Positions 42,270 through 51,532 of a stretch of DNA of 64,000 bases are shown here, piece by piece. The DNA comes from Amycolatopsis aidingensis (GTDB lineage Bacteria > Actinomycetota > Actinomycetes > Mycobacteriales > Pseudonocardiaceae). Location: positions 5,802,001-5,866,000 of the forward strand of contig NZ_CP076538.1 in NCBI RefSeq assembly GCF_018885265.1, given 5' to 3'. Below the pieces are notes generated by a model. The model saw only the letters and a list, made by a program, of their open reading frames with translations, was not told where the DNA came from and made no database searches. Positions within the stretch are counted from its first letter, which is position 1. The number at the start of each line of letters is the position of its first letter. Made by a program: the position numbers and the translations under genes.

Positions 42270-42887
42270 TCAGGCCTTCTGGTCGGGACCGCTGGTCCGG
42301 GTCCCCTCCGAAGCGTCGGTATCACCGGAAACTTCACCGAGGCGCTCGACCAGCGCGGCCCACCGAGGGTCTATCGTCTCATGCCCGTGTCCGGGCTCGA
42401 GATCGACCCACTTCGCGCCGCATCCCGAGCACAGTCCCGGACAGTCCGGCGCGCACAGCGGGACCTGGGGCAACGCGAGCACGAGCGCGTCGCGCACCAC
42501 GGGGCCGAGGTCCACCTTGTCGTCCACCAGCCTGCTGACCTCGTCCTCCTCGGTGGTCGCCTCGGTGGTCGAGTTCGGATAGGCGAACAGCTCGGTGACC
42601 TCCACCTCGACCTCGTCCTCGAGCGGGTCAAGGCAGCGGGAGCACTGGCCCGCGGTCTCCGTGGAGGCCGTCCCGGTGACCAGCACCCCCTCCACCACCG
42701 ACTCGAGCAGCAGGTCCAGCGCGATGGTGCCGCCGGAGGGCACGGTGATCACGTCCGGAACGCCGAGGGTCGTCCCCACCGGGACCTCACGCTGGACGGG
42801 ACGGCTCAGCCCGGGGCGGCGGCCGAGCTCACGGGTGTCGATGACCCACGGGCTGCGGGCGTCGGTGCTGGGTTTGTCGTCAGACAT
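42270..42887 (-). CDS. yceD: YceD-family (DUF177) protein
   Basis: A 205-residue protein of the family linked to 23S rRNA accumulation. Cysteine motifs are CSRCLDPL and LCAPDCPGLCSGCGAKW, the latter typical of the YceD C-terminus, with many acidic residues. Position directly upstream of rpmF is the hallmark context. The acidic N- and C-terminal extensions are longer than in enterobacteria, as often in actinobacteria. Confidence 0.9.
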   Translation of the reverse strand: MSDDKPSTDARSPWVIDTRELGRRPGLSRPVQREVPVGTTLGVPDVITVPSGGTIALDLLLESVVEGVLVTGTASTETAGQCSRCLDPLEDEVEVEVTELFAYPNSTTEATTEEDEVSRLVDDKVDLGPVVRDALVLALPQVPLCAPDCPGLCSGCGAKWVDLEPGHGHETIDPRWAALVERLGEVSGDTDASEGTRTSGPDQKA

Positions 42888-42983
42888 CGTTCTCTTTGTG
42901 GATGGTTCCGATCTGCTGTCGCGCGGCTCGCGGGCAGCGCAACCCCACCAGGCTACGCCACGCCGGGACCGGTTCGCCCGGGG

Positions 42984-43706
42984 TTACACCTGGTAGTCGT
43001 AGACCGGGGTGCGGGAGTTGCCCATCGAGCCGGGGCCACGCAGGTGGTTGCGGCCCGAGTCGACCGTACGCAGGGTGGTGGACAGCAGTTCGGAGAACTC
43101 GGCGAGCTTGCCGTCCACGTAGGCATCGCATTCGGCGCGCTGCCGGTCGGCCTCGGCATGCGCCTCGTCCACGATCCGCGCGGCCTCGCCGTGCGCGGCC
43201 TGCACCACCTCGGTCTGCGCCACCAGCCGTGCCTGCTCGCCGCGGCCGTCCTCGACCGAGCGGTCGTAGGCATCCCGCCCGGCCTGGATCATCCGCTCCG
43301 CCTCGCTGCGGGCACGCTCGGTGAGGTTCTGGTATTCGGCCTGCCCAGCGGACACCGCGCGATCGGCCTCGGCATGCGCGTCGGCGACCAGCTGCTCGGC
43401 CCGGGCCTTGGCCTCGGACACCAGCCGCTCGGCCTCGGCCCGCGCGTCCGCGAGAGTGTGCTCGGCCTGCTCGTTCGCCGAGTTCACGGTGGTCTCGGCC
43501 TCGCCGCGGGCCTTGTTCAGCACCTCGTCCCGCTGGTCCAGCACGTCCTGGGCGTCGTCCACCTCGCCGGGCAGGGCGTCCCGCACGTCGTCCAGCAGCT
43601 CCAGCACGTCCCCGCGGGGCACCACGCAGCTGGAGGTCATCGGCACCCCGCGCGCCTCTTCGACGATCGTGACGAGCTCGTCCAGAGCTTCGAACACCCG
43701 GTACAC
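42984..43706 (-). CDS. sepIVA: SepIVA-like septation protein (DivIVA-type coiled coil)
   Basis: A 240-residue, almost wholly coiled-coil protein rich in Ala, Glu and Arg. The N-terminal VFEALDELVTIVEEARGVPMTSSCVVPRGDVLELLDDVRDALP resembles the mycobacterial septation factor SepIVA, which is encoded beside yceD and rnc. It acts at the septum and intracellular membrane domain in mycobacteria. The C-terminal region ends PVYDYQV. Confidence 0.85.
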   Translation of the reverse strand: MYRVFEALDELVTIVEEARGVPMTSSCVVPRGDVLELLDDVRDALPGEVDDAQDVLDQRDEVLNKARGEAETTVNSANEQAEHTLADARAEAERLVSEAKARAEQLVADAHAEADRAVSAGQAEYQNLTERARSEAERMIQAGRDAYDRSVEDGRGEQARLVAQTEVVQAAHGEAARIVDEAHAEADRQRAECDAYVDGKLAEFSELLSTTLRTVDSGRNHLRGPGSMGNSRTPVYDYQV

Positions 43707-43807
43707 GGCAACTCCCTCACGGCCGGCCGTTCATCCCCTTTGCCTCCCCCAGTTTGCCCGGTCACCGCACGATTCCGGGGACCCGCAGCCCCCGGGCGTG
43801 TCCGGTG

Positions 43808-44491
43808 TCAGCCGAGGGAGACGGACAGGAAGGTGCTGTAGTGGTCGGGGGTGTAGGCGATCTCCCCCTCGCCCCCGGCGATCACCCTGTCCTCGCTGCC
43901 GACGTGGAACAGCTCGTAGTAGCCCGCGGGGCAGTCCGGCAGCACGCCCTCCCAGTTCTGGTACTCGATTCCCCGCGCGCCGCCTGCCGCGTCCCGGACC
44001 ACGTCCTGAGCCGCGGGGGACAGCGCGGACAGCGCCACACTGTCCAATCCGGACAAGTCACCGCATTCCGGGCCGGGGGCACCGCCGAGGTCGATCAGCA
44101 CGAAACTGGCGTAGTGGTCGCGGGTGTAGAAGTACTCGCCGCCCTCGCCGGTGACGATCCGGCGGGCGCCGCGGTCCGGGCTGCCCGGGGTCTCCACCGT
44201 GTACTCGTGGTAGTAACCGGTGGAGCAGTCCGGCAGCAGCCCCTCCCGGTTGTAGAAGACGGTCCCGTCCTGCGGATACGGGAACGGGCCGCCCTGTTCG
44301 ATCAGGTCGTGGGTTTCGGTCGCCTCGGGCGGCAGCTCGGACAGCGGGGTCCGGTCGAACCCGGAGGTGTCGCCGCAGGGCGGCTGCGGGATGGCGGGCG
44401 CCTGCGCCGCCGTGGCGGTCAGGCCGCCACCGACCAGCGCGACCAGCACGGCCAGCAGGACAGCGGAGATGCGGAACCGGTAGTTGGTCAT
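43808..44491 (-). CDS. Secreted protein with two tandem RNase Sa-like (N1/T1) domains
   Basis: A 227-residue secreted protein. The signal peptide (RISAVLLAVLVALVGGGLTATAAQA) is followed by repeat 1 (about residues 36-135), which matches guanyl-specific RNase Sa: the catalytic Glu in YYHEYTV, two Arg in RGARRIV and His in RDHYASF. Repeat 2 (about 140-227) keeps Glu in YYELFHV, an Arg in EDRVI and His in PDHYSTF, but is shortened around the active-site arginines. ATG 44491 is used. An ATG at 44524 with GGAAG upstream is an alternative that would add 11 residues. Confidence 0.8.
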   Translation of the reverse strand: MTNYRFRISAVLLAVLVALVGGGLTATAAQAPAIPQPPCGDTSGFDRTPLSELPPEATETHDLIEQGGPFPYPQDGTVFYNREGLLPDCSTGYYHEYTVETPGSPDRGARRIVTGEGGEYFYTRDHYASFVLIDLGGAPGPECGDLSGLDSVALSALSPAAQDVVRDAAGGARGIEYQNWEGVLPDCPAGYYELFHVGSEDRVIAGGEGEIAYTPDHYSTFLSVSLG

Positions 44492-44549
44492 TTCCCGACA
44501 GTAACCCCGAAGTGTGATTTTCATCTATCTTCCGGGTGAACTTCGGTGG

Positions 44550-45032
44550 TCAGCCGAGCTCGGCCAGGCGCTCCTTGAGGCGCTCGTGCACCAGCTCCGG
44601 CACCAGGTGCGCGACGTCCCCGCCGTAGGTGGCAACCTCCTTGACCAGCGAGCTGGACAGGAAGCTCCACAGCGGATTGTTCGACATCAGCAGGGTCTCC
44701 ACCCCGGAGAGCTCCCGGTTCATCTGGGCCATCTGCAGTTCGTAGTCGAAGTCGCTGACCGAGCGAAGGCCCTTGGCGATGGCCGCGATGTCGTGCTGAC
44801 GGCAGTAGTCGACCAGCAGCCCGTGCCAGGAGTCCACCCGCACGTTGGGCAGGTGCGCCGTGACCTCGCGCAGCATCTCCATCCGCTCCTCGATGGAGAA
44901 CAGGCCCTTCTTGCTCTTGTTGATCAGCACCGCGACCACGACCTCGTCGAAGAGCTTCGAGGCGCGCTCGATGATGTCGACGTGCCCGTTGGTGGCGGGG
45001 TCGTAGGAACCCGGACAGACCGCTCGGCGCAT
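44550..45032 (-). CDS. coaD: Phosphopantetheine adenylyltransferase
   Basis: Adenylates 4'-phosphopantetheine in coenzyme A synthesis. The 160-residue protein has PGSYDPATNGHVDIIERA (TxGH nucleotidyl-transferase motif) and SSSLVKEVATYGGDV. ATG 45032 begins MRRAVCPGSYDP, as in orthologs. It lies 46 bases downstream of rsmD, the usual actinobacterial pairing. Confidence 0.95.
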   Translation of the reverse strand: MRRAVCPGSYDPATNGHVDIIERASKLFDEVVVAVLINKSKKGLFSIEERMEMLREVTAHLPNVRVDSWHGLLVDYCRQHDIAAIAKGLRSVSDFDYELQMAQMNRELSGVETLLMSNNPLWSFLSSSLVKEVATYGGDVAHLVPELVHERLKERLAELG

Positions 45033-45078
45033 GGCGCGGACGCTACCAAGGTGGAACCGGGCGTGCGCGAGATGTGAC

Positions 45079-45636
45079 TCAGGACATCCGGTGCTCGGCC
45101 CGGTACAGCGCGGCCTCACCGTACTGCCGGGTACGCAGCTCCTGGTAGTCCGCGGGCCACCGCGGCCCGCCGGTACGTACCGGCCGTTCCACCACCACCA
45201 GGCTGCCCGGCGCCGTCCAGCCCCCGGCCGGCAGCGCGGCGAGCACGGCGGCCAGCCGGTGTTCCTCCAGCGCGAACGGGGGATCCAGGACCACGAGGTC
45301 GAACGGCTGCGGTACGGGTTCGGCCAGCACGGTCTCCGCCTTGCCCAGCCGCACCGAACCGCCCAGCCCCAGCGCGGCGATGTTGCCGCGCAGCACCTCG
45401 GCCGCCGTGCGGTCGGACTCCACGAACATGGCGAAGGAGGCTCCCCGCGACAGCGCCTCCAGACCCAGCGCGCCGGAGCCTGCGTAGATGTCGAGCACCC
45501 GGGCGCCGTCCAGCTCGCCGGCGACCTGCAGCGCGTTGAACAGGGCCTCGCGCACCCGCTCGGTGGTGGGCCTTGTTCCCCTCGGCGGTACCCGCAGCCG
45601 CCTGCCGCCCGCTCGGCCTGCCACGATCCTTGTCAC
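45079..45636 (-). CDS. rsmD: 16S rRNA (guanine(966)-N(2))-methyltransferase RsmD
   Basis: A 185-residue SAM-dependent methyltransferase. RPTTERVREALFNAL is the RsmD signature, VLDIYAGSGALGLEALSRGA binds SAM, and VVLDPPF is the catalytic motif. GTG 45636 starts MTRIVAGRAGGRRL. Divergent from the helicase gene at 45771 with 134 bases between. Confidence 0.93.
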   Translation of the reverse strand: MTRIVAGRAGGRRLRVPPRGTRPTTERVREALFNALQVAGELDGARVLDIYAGSGALGLEALSRGASFAMFVESDRTAAEVLRGNIAALGLGGSVRLGKAETVLAEPVPQPFDLVVLDPPFALEEHRLAAVLAALPAGGWTAPGSLVVVERPVRTGGPRWPADYQELRTRQYGEAALYRAEHRMS

Positions 45637-45770
45637 CCTGCCATCCTGCCCGACCGCCGCCCGCATCCCTGGTACGGGACTGTGTTTTTGGTCAGGACCG
45701 GGTGAAGCGGGAGCGGGTAGCGCGTATTGTCGTTCTTCCCCTTCCCGGCGATGAGCTGCTAGGAGCCTGT

Positions 45771-47933
45771 GTGTCGGAACCTCGGGTCAGACGGGCCGAG
45801 ATCGCCATCGAACAGAGCCACGTCGACCGTGTGTACAACCGTCTCGCCGAGCTGCGCACGCAGGCGGAGGAGATGCGCACCAAGGGCTACGAGATCGGGC
45901 ACGGGGCGCAGCGGGAAGCGGTGTTCGAGCAGGCATCCATGCTGTTCGAGCGGGACATGATGGTGTTCCACGCCAACCAGACACTGCAGACCCTGGACGC
46001 CGAGTACGAGGGCCTGGTGTTCGGCAGACTCGACCACGCCAGCAGCGAGCCGGTCTACGTCGGCAGGCTCGGTATCCGGGACGCCGACTTCGACAACCTG
46101 GTCACCGACTGGCGTGCCCCCGCGGCGGCCGCCTTCTACCAGGCCACCGCCGAGGAGCCGATGGACGTCGTACGGCGCAGGGTGATCCGCTGCTCCGGCC
46201 GCAACGTGCTGGATGTGGACGACGACGTGCTGATGCCGGAATCCGTCCCCGAGGACATGCCGGTGGTCGGCGAGGGCGCGCTGATGGCCGCGCTCGGGCG
46301 TGCCCGTGGCAGCACCATGCGCGATATCGTCGCCACCATCCAGCGGGAACAGGACGAGGTCATCCGGGCCCCGTGGCGCGGGGTCACCGAGATCACCGGC
46401 GGGCCGGGGACCGGCAAGACCGCGGTGGCGCTGCACCGGGCCGCGTACCTGCTCTACCGTTACCGCAGGCAGCTGGGCGGCGCCGGGGTGTTCGTGGTCG
46501 GGCCCTCTGCGGTGTTCACCAACTACATCTCCCGGGTACTGCCTGCCATGGGCGAGACCAATGTGGAGCTGCGCTCGCTCGGCCAGGTGCTGGACGGGAT
46601 CGAGGCGGTCCGCCAGGATCCGGCCCCGTTGGCGGCGATCAAGGGCTCGCTGCGGATGCGCAAGGTGCTGCTGCGGGCGCTGCGGGACACCCCACCGGAC
46701 GCGCCGACCGAGATGCGCATCGTCTACCGCGGCGACGTGCTCAAGCTGCAGGCCAAGGAGCTGGAACGAGTGCGCCGCAAGGTGCACACCCAGGGTGGGC
46801 CGCCGAACCGGTCCCGGGTGCGCGCGGCCGAGCTGCTGCTGGAGGCGCTGGCCGACAAGGCGGAGGAGCACGCCCGCGCCGAGGGCGGTTCGGTGGACCG
46901 CCAGGAGCTGATCACCCAGCTCGGCGAGCGGATCGACTTCCACCGGTTCCTGGTGGTGTGGTGGCCGGTGCTGTACCCGGCACAGGTGCTCGGCTGGCTG
47001 GCCGACGAGCGCAGGCTGGCCAGGGCGGGCAAGCAAATGCTCAACAGGGACGAGGTCACCCTGCTCGCTGCGTCCATGGCGGATCGGGCCAAGGGCTGGT
47101 CAGTCGCGGATATCGCGCTGCTGGACGAGTTGCGGGTGCTGATGGGCCCGCCGCCGAAACGGCGCAAGCGCGGCGGGCTGCAGCTGGACGCCGAGCAGGC
47201 GCGGGACAGCGACGGCCCGGCACGCCCGCAACGCCCCGAGCACTACGACGAGTACTCGCACATCGTGGTGGACGAGGCGCAGGACCTCTCCCCCATGCAG
47301 TGGCGGATGATCGGCAGGCGGGGCCGGTACGCGAGCTGGACCGTGGTCGGCGACCCGGTGCAGAGTTCCTGGCCGGATCCGGCCGAGGCGGCGCAGGCGC
47401 GGGACTCGGCCTTCGGTGGCCGCACCGCGCGGCGCCGGTTCACCCTGCGCACCAACTACCGGAACTCGGCGGAGATCTTCGACCTGGCCGCGCGGGTGGT
47501 CGGCGGGCACGCCGAGGAGGACGCGCTGCCGCGGGCCGTGCGGGCGACGGGGCACACCCCGCAGCTACGCCGGATCGACCCCGCCTCGGCCGAGGGCGAG
47601 GTGCAGGCCGCGGCCAAGGAGATGCTGGACGCGGTGGCCGGCACGGTCGGCGTGATCTGCGCGATGGACCGGGTGGCCGAGGTCGAGCGCTGGCTGTCCG
47701 GGCAGGCCGACGAGCGGCTGAAGGTGGTCGGCAGCCTGGACTCCAAGGGCCTGGAGTACGACGCGGTGGTGCTGCTGGAGCCTGCCGAGCTGATCACCGA
47801 GTCGCTGACCGGCCGCCGGGTGCTCTACGTCGCGCTGACCAGGGCGACCCAGCAGCTGGCCGTGCTGCATTCGGACGAGAGCTGGCTGCCGGAGGGAAGT
47901 TTCGCGGCCCAGGAGGCGTTACCCGGGATGTGA
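45771..47933 (+). CDS. HelD/HelR-like RNA polymerase-associated helicase-fold ATPase
   Basis: A 720-residue UvrD-like SF1 protein. The N-terminal coiled-coil arm ([25 protein letters not shown]) and the [23 protein letters not shown] segment are typical of HelD-class proteins. Walker [15 protein letters not shown] lies near residue 208, Walker [13 protein letters not shown] near 497, and the C-terminal [10 protein letters not shown] motif follows. HelD/HelR proteins remove RNA polymerase from stalled or drug-bound complexes and can give rifamycin tolerance. GTG 45771 follows AGGAG. No rifamycin-associated element was recognised upstream. Overlaps the next gene as GTGA. Confidence 0.85.
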   Translation: MSEPRVRRAEIAIEQSHVDRVYNRLAELRTQAEEMRTKGYEIGHGAQREAVFEQASMLFERDMMVFHANQTLQTLDAEYEGLVFGRLDHASSEPVYVGRLGIRDADFDNLVTDWRAPAAAAFYQATAEEPMDVVRRRVIRCSGRNVLDVDDDVLMPESVPEDMPVVGEGALMAALGRARGSTMRDIVATIQREQDEVIRAPWRGVTEITGGPGTGKTAVALHRAAYLLYRYRRQLGGAGVFVVGPSAVFTNYISRVLPAMGETNVELRSLGQVLDGIEAVRQDPAPLAAIKGSLRMRKVLLRALRDTPPDAPTEMRIVYRGDVLKLQAKELERVRRKVHTQGGPPNRSRVRAAELLLEALADKAEEHARAEGGSVDRQELITQLGERIDFHRFLVVWWPVLYPAQVLGWLADERRLARAGKQMLNRDEVTLLAASMADRAKGWSVADIALLDELRVLMGPPPKRRKRGGLQLDAEQARDSDGPARPQRPEHYDEYSHIVVDEAQDLSPMQWRMIGRRGRYASWTVVGDPVQSSWPDPAEAAQARDSAFGGRTARRRFTLRTNYRNSAEIFDLAARVVGGHAEEDALPRAVRATGHTPQLRRIDPASAEGEVQAAAKEMLDAVAGTVGVICAMDRVAEVERWLSGQADERLKVVGSLDSKGLEYDAVVLLEPAELITESLTGRRVLYVALTRATQQLAVLHSDESWLPEGSFAAQEALPGM

Positions 47934-48928
47934 CTTCCCTGGCTGACACCCCGCTGTCCGTGTTGGACCTCGCGCCGGTCGCGAGCGGCGCGGACGCGGC
48001 GAGCACGCTGCGTGACACGATCGACCTCGCCCGGCAGGCCGAGCGGCTGGGTTACCACCGGTACTGGCTGGCCGAGCACCACAACATGCCGGGGATCGCC
48101 AGTTCCGCGACCGCCGTGCTGATCGGGCAGGTGGCGAACGCGACCGAGCGGATCAGGGTCGGCTCCGGCGGGGTGATGCTGCCCAACCACGCGCCGCTGG
48201 TGGTCGCCGAGCAGTTCGGCACCCTGGAGGCGTTCCACCCCGGACGGATCGACCTCGGCATCGGCCGGGCGCCGGGAACCGACCAGCGCACGGCGCTCGC
48301 GCTGCGCGGCTCGGCGGCGGCGCTGGCGGCGCGGGAGTTCCCGCAGCAGCTGACCGAGCTGATGTCCTACTTCGAGCACGATGCCGAGCGCCCGGTGAAC
48401 GCGGTGGTCGCGGAGGGCAACGGGCCGCCGGTCTGGCTGCTCGGCTCCAGCGGCTTCAGCGCGCAGCTGGCCGGCATGCTCGGGCTGCCGTTCTCCTTCG
48501 CGCACCATTTCAGCGCGCAGAACACCCTGCCTGCCGCGCGGATCTACCGGGAGGCCTTCCAGCCATCGGCCGTGCTGGACAAGCCGTACCTGATGCTCGG
48601 CACCGCGGTGATCTGCGCCGAGACCGACGAGCACGCCCAGTGGCTCGCCGGTCCGAGCGGGCTGACCTTCCTGAGCCTGCGGCACGGCAAGCCGATCCCG
48701 CTGCCCAGCCCGCAGGAGGCGGCCGCGTACGAGTACACCGACCTGGACCGGCAGATCCTTCAGGAACGGATGGCGAGCAACATCGTGGGCTCGCCGGAAA
48801 CCGTCCGCAAGGGACTGGAGGACCTGCTCGACGAGACCGGCGCCGACGAGTTGATGGTCACCACCATGGTGCACGACCACGCCGACCGCGTCCGCTCCTA
48901 CGAGCTCATCGCAGACCTCACCCGCTGA
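47930..48928 (+). CDS. LLM-class flavin-dependent oxidoreductase
   Basis: A 332-residue luciferase-like TIM-barrel monooxygenase. Conserved segments are [70 protein letters not shown] and [12 protein letters not shown], all typical of the MsnO8 subfamily. It uses reduced flavin; the substrate is unknown. GTG 47930 overlaps the helicase stop. AGGAGG lies about 13 bases upstream, so translational coupling is likely. Confidence 0.88.
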   Translation: MTSLADTPLSVLDLAPVASGADAASTLRDTIDLARQAERLGYHRYWLAEHHNMPGIASSATAVLIGQVANATERIRVGSGGVMLPNHAPLVVAEQFGTLEAFHPGRIDLGIGRAPGTDQRTALALRGSAAALAAREFPQQLTELMSYFEHDAERPVNAVVAEGNGPPVWLLGSSGFSAQLAGMLGLPFSFAHHFSAQNTLPAARIYREAFQPSAVLDKPYLMLGTAVICAETDEHAQWLAGPSGLTFLSLRHGKPIPLPSPQEAAAYEYTDLDRQILQERMASNIVGSPETVRKGLEDLLDETGADELMVTTMVHDHADRVRSYELIADLTR

Positions 48929-48940
48929 CCCCCAGCTCAC

Positions 48941-49024
48941 CCGGCGTGTTTGCCGCCCACGTCGGCGTGTTTGCTCCCCACGCGCACGCGTTGGCCGTTC
49001 CCGCGCACGAGTTTGGCCGTCGAC
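48941..49024. repeat. 21-bp phased repeat locus D, single element, reverse orientation
   Basis: On the - strand it reads unit 1 (GGCCAAACTC...GGGAAC, 48997-49018), unit 2 (GGCCAACGCG..., 48976-48996), unit 3 (AGCAAACACG..., 48955-48975) and unit 4 (GGCAAACACGCCGG, 48941-48954). It occupies the gap between the convergent LLM and arginase-like genes and mirrors locus E on the other side of the arginase-like gene. Confidence 0.9.
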
Positions 49025-49030
49025 ATGCGG

Positions 49031-49849
49031 TCAACGGCCCAGCAGTGCCCCGATGGCCTCCAGCACGGGAACCAGTGGCCGCAGGTCCGCAGGCTCGGCT
49101 CCGACGCATTCGGTGATCCCCGCGTCCACCACCTCGAACCCGGCCAGCCCGCCGATCGCGGCGGCCAGTTGTGCGATGCTGAGCCCGCCCGGTTCGGGGT
49201 AGTTGAGGTGACCGAACTCGGCGGGGTCCAGCACATCCAGGTCCAGGTGCAGGTAGATCCGCTCGGCCCCGCTCGCCCGCAGCGCCGCCGCCACCTGCAG
49301 CGGGTCCTCGGCGGACTGGACGTGCCCGGCGAGACCGGCATGGACGGCCGCGCGCTCGGCCGGGTCGAAGGCCCTGGCACCGCACAGCACCGCCCGCCCC
49401 GGCAGCACCGCGGGATCGGCGGCGAACTCCGGATCGCCCTCGCCGAGCAGGGAACGCAGCACCATTCCGTGGTAGGCCCCCGAGGGCGAACTCGCCGCGG
49501 TGTTCAGGTCGGCATGCGCGTCGAACCAGGCCACGCCGAGGCGTTCCCCATGCCGGTACCGGGCGAGGGCGACCGGTACCAGCTCGACCCCGCAATCGCC
49601 GCCGATGGTGAGCACCGGTCCCGCCGGCGCCTCCAGCGCCGCCAGCTGAGCGGATCGGTTGCGCAGCAAGGTCTCCCGGTTGGCGATCCCGTGCACGGTG
49701 TCCGACTCGGCGTCGGTGACGGGCACCTCCCGCACCGGCACGCCGAGCACCTCACCGGCGAGGGCGGCCAGCGCCCGGCAGCCCGCGGGCAGCCCGCCCG
49801 CGTTCGGCCCGAGGGCACCCCGCCGCTGCGGCACCGCGTGAATGCGCAT
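49031..49849 (-). CDS. Arginase/agmatinase-family protein with a GGDC variant site
   Basis: A 272-residue ureohydrolase-fold protein. Metal-binding segments WFDAHADLN and HLDLDVLDP are intact, but the first motif, normally GGDHS, reads GGDCGVE, so Cys replaces a manganese-ligand His. Such variants occur among actinobacterial arginase-like proteins of uncertain substrate. ATG 49849 is chosen over an upstream TTG. The Shine-Dalgarno is weak. Its 5' flank is repeat locus E and its 3' flank locus D, in opposite orientations. Confidence 0.78.
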   Translation of the reverse strand: MRIHAVPQRRGALGPNAGGLPAGCRALAALAGEVLGVPVREVPVTDAESDTVHGIANRETLLRNRSAQLAALEAPAGPVLTIGGDCGVELVPVALARYRHGERLGVAWFDAHADLNTAASSPSGAYHGMVLRSLLGEGDPEFAADPAVLPGRAVLCGARAFDPAERAAVHAGLAGHVQSAEDPLQVAAALRASGAERIYLHLDLDVLDPAEFGHLNYPEPGGLSIAQLAAAIGGLAGFEVVDAGITECVGAEPADLRPLVPVLEAIGALLGR

Positions 49850-49864
49850 ACCCGTCAACGTAGC

Positions 49865-49970
49865 GCGTGCGGGGCAAACCCGGTTACCGGAACGGCAAAC
49901 TCGGGTACGTGGACGGCCAACGCGTGCGCGTGGACGGCAAACACGCGGATGTGGACGGCAAACACGCCGG
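49865..49970. repeat. 21-bp phased repeat locus E, five-unit element
   Basis: Exact 21-bp spacing: an extra unit 0 (GGCAAACCCGGTTACCGGAAC without its last base shown, 49873-49893), unit 1 (GGCAAACTCG..., 49894), unit 2 (GGCCAACGCG..., 49915), unit 3 (GGCAAACACG..., 49936) and partial unit 4 (GGCAAACACGCCGG, 49957-49970). Unit 4 touches the stop of the cyclase gene. The array lies upstream of the arginase-like gene, so it would be in that gene's 5' untranslated or promoter region. Confidence 0.9.
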
Positions 49971-49971
49971 G

Positions 49972-51528
49972 TCAGGGGGTGGGGACGGCGAGCAGGGTGG
50001 GTTCGGTGCGGCCGCGGAGGGTGGTCTCGTCCGTGGCGGTCCAGCGGGCCGCCTCGTCCTCGGCGGCGGAGCGGACGGCGCGCATCGAGGCGATCGCGCG
50101 ACCCGGCACGGACTTGGCCAGCTCGGTCAGCCGGGCCGCCTCGTTCACCGGGTCACCGATCACGGTGTACTCGAAGCGGCTCTCCGCGCCGACGTTGCCC
50201 GCCACGGCGGGGCCGGCGGCCACGCCGATCCCGGCCTGGCACTCGGTGATCTCGGCGGCCAGCCGGGAACTCAGCACCCTGGCCGCGGCCAGCGCCGAGC
50301 CAGCGGGATCCGGCAGGTCGTGCGGCGCACCGAACACCGCCAGTGCCGCGTCCCCCTCGAACTTGTTCACCGAGCCACCGTGCGCGTGCACCTCGGCGAC
50401 CACTACGGCGAAGAAGCGGTTCAGCACGTCCACCACCTCGGCCGGTGGCCGGTTCGCGGCCAGCGTGGTGGACCCGATCACGTCCACGAACAGCACCGCG
50501 ACCTCGCGCACCTCCCCGCCCAGCTCGATCCGGCGGGACAGCGCGTCCCTGGCGACCTCGTGGCCCACATGCCTGCCGAACAGGTCCCGGATGAGTTCGC
50601 GCTCGCGTAGCCCATCGACCATCCGGTTGAACCCGGACTGCAGCAGGCCCAGCTCCGTACCGTCGAACACCACCACGCCCGCACTCAGGTCACCGCGCTG
50701 CACCCGCTGCAACGCCGCCCGCACGGTCCGGATCGGCGCGACCGTCGCCCGCGCCATGAACACCACGATCAGGCAGCCGAAGACCAGGATCACCGCTCCG
50801 AGCGCGAGGATGGTGATGGCCAGCTGGGTGGTCGGCACGTCCCCGCGCACCAGGGCGAACACGGCGGCGATCATCAGCCCGGTCACCGGCACACCGGAGC
50901 CCAGCCCCCAGGCCATCAGCATCCGCACCGTCACCCCGGACACCATCCGCCGCCGCGGCGCGGGGCCCCTGGACAGCGCCCTGGCCGCCAGCGGCCGCAG
51001 GGCGAACTCGCTGAGCAGGTAGGCGTTCGCGCACACCACCAGCCCGCCGAAGCCCGCGGTGAACGCCACCTTGAACGCGGCGTCCGGCAGCTCGATCGCG
51101 TAGATCGTGGTGAACAGCGCGGTGCCGACCAGCCACAGCACCGCCTGGATGCCGAACAGCCGCAACGGCACGCGCAGGGTGGCCCTGCGGTCCCGCTCGT
51201 CCGGGTCCTGGTCTTCGAAGGCCCAGCGCAGCACCCGCACGGCACGCAGGGTGCCCCACAGCACGCCGATCACCACAGCGACCAGGACGTAGGCCGGCAC
51301 CACCACGAAGTTCACCACCGCGAGGTCGGCGGTGAACACGCTCGGGCCGGGTAGCACCAGGGTGATCAGCGCGACCACCACGACCGCGCCGATCAGGTTG
51401 GCGAGCACCAGCGAACCGGTGAGCAACACCCTGACCCGCAACCGCAGCAGGGTATCGTGCTGGTCGGCACCGCCCAGCAGGAACGACCCGAACGGCCGGG
51501 CCACGCGCGGGCCACGCTCGGTGGACAT
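49972..51528 (-). CDS. Membrane adenylate/guanylate cyclase (class III) with HAMP domain
   Basis: A 518-residue protein. Six membrane helices occupy about residues 30-260. A HAMP linker (VAPIRTVRAALQRVQRGDLSAG) leads to a class III catalytic domain (about 325-500) with metal-binding Asp in VLFVDVIGSTTLA and FEGDAALAVFGAP, and the later NEAARLTELA segment. This layout matches the mycobacterial HAMP-containing adenylate cyclases. It would make cAMP in response to an unknown signal. Confidence 0.9.
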   Translation of the reverse strand: MSTERGPRVARPFGSFLLGGADQHDTLLRLRVRVLLTGSLVLANLIGAVVVVALITLVLPGPSVFTADLAVVNFVVVPAYVLVAVVIGVLWGTLRAVRVLRWAFEDQDPDERDRRATLRVPLRLFGIQAVLWLVGTALFTTIYAIELPDAAFKVAFTAGFGGLVVCANAYLLSEFALRPLAARALSRGPAPRRRMVSGVTVRMLMAWGLGSGVPVTGLMIAAVFALVRGDVPTTQLAITILALGAVILVFGCLIVVFMARATVAPIRTVRAALQRVQRGDLSAGVVVFDGTELGLLQSGFNRMVDGLRERELIRDLFGRHVGHEVARDALSRRIELGGEVREVAVLFVDVIGSTTLAANRPPAEVVDVLNRFFAVVVAEVHAHGGSVNKFEGDAALAVFGAPHDLPDPAGSALAAARVLSSRLAAEITECQAGIGVAAGPAVAGNVGAESRFEYTVIGDPVNEAARLTELAKSVPGRAIASMRAVRSAAEDEAARWTATDETTLRGRTEPTLLAVPTP

Positions 51529-51532
51529 GCGG

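Noticed and set aside
45637..45770. Rifamycin-associated element upstream of the HelR-like gene
   Set aside because: No matching inverted repeat was found in the 134-base gap.
48941..49970. Insertion sequence around the arginase-like gene
   Set aside because: There is no transposase and no target duplication visible. The flanks belong to the dispersed 21-bp family.
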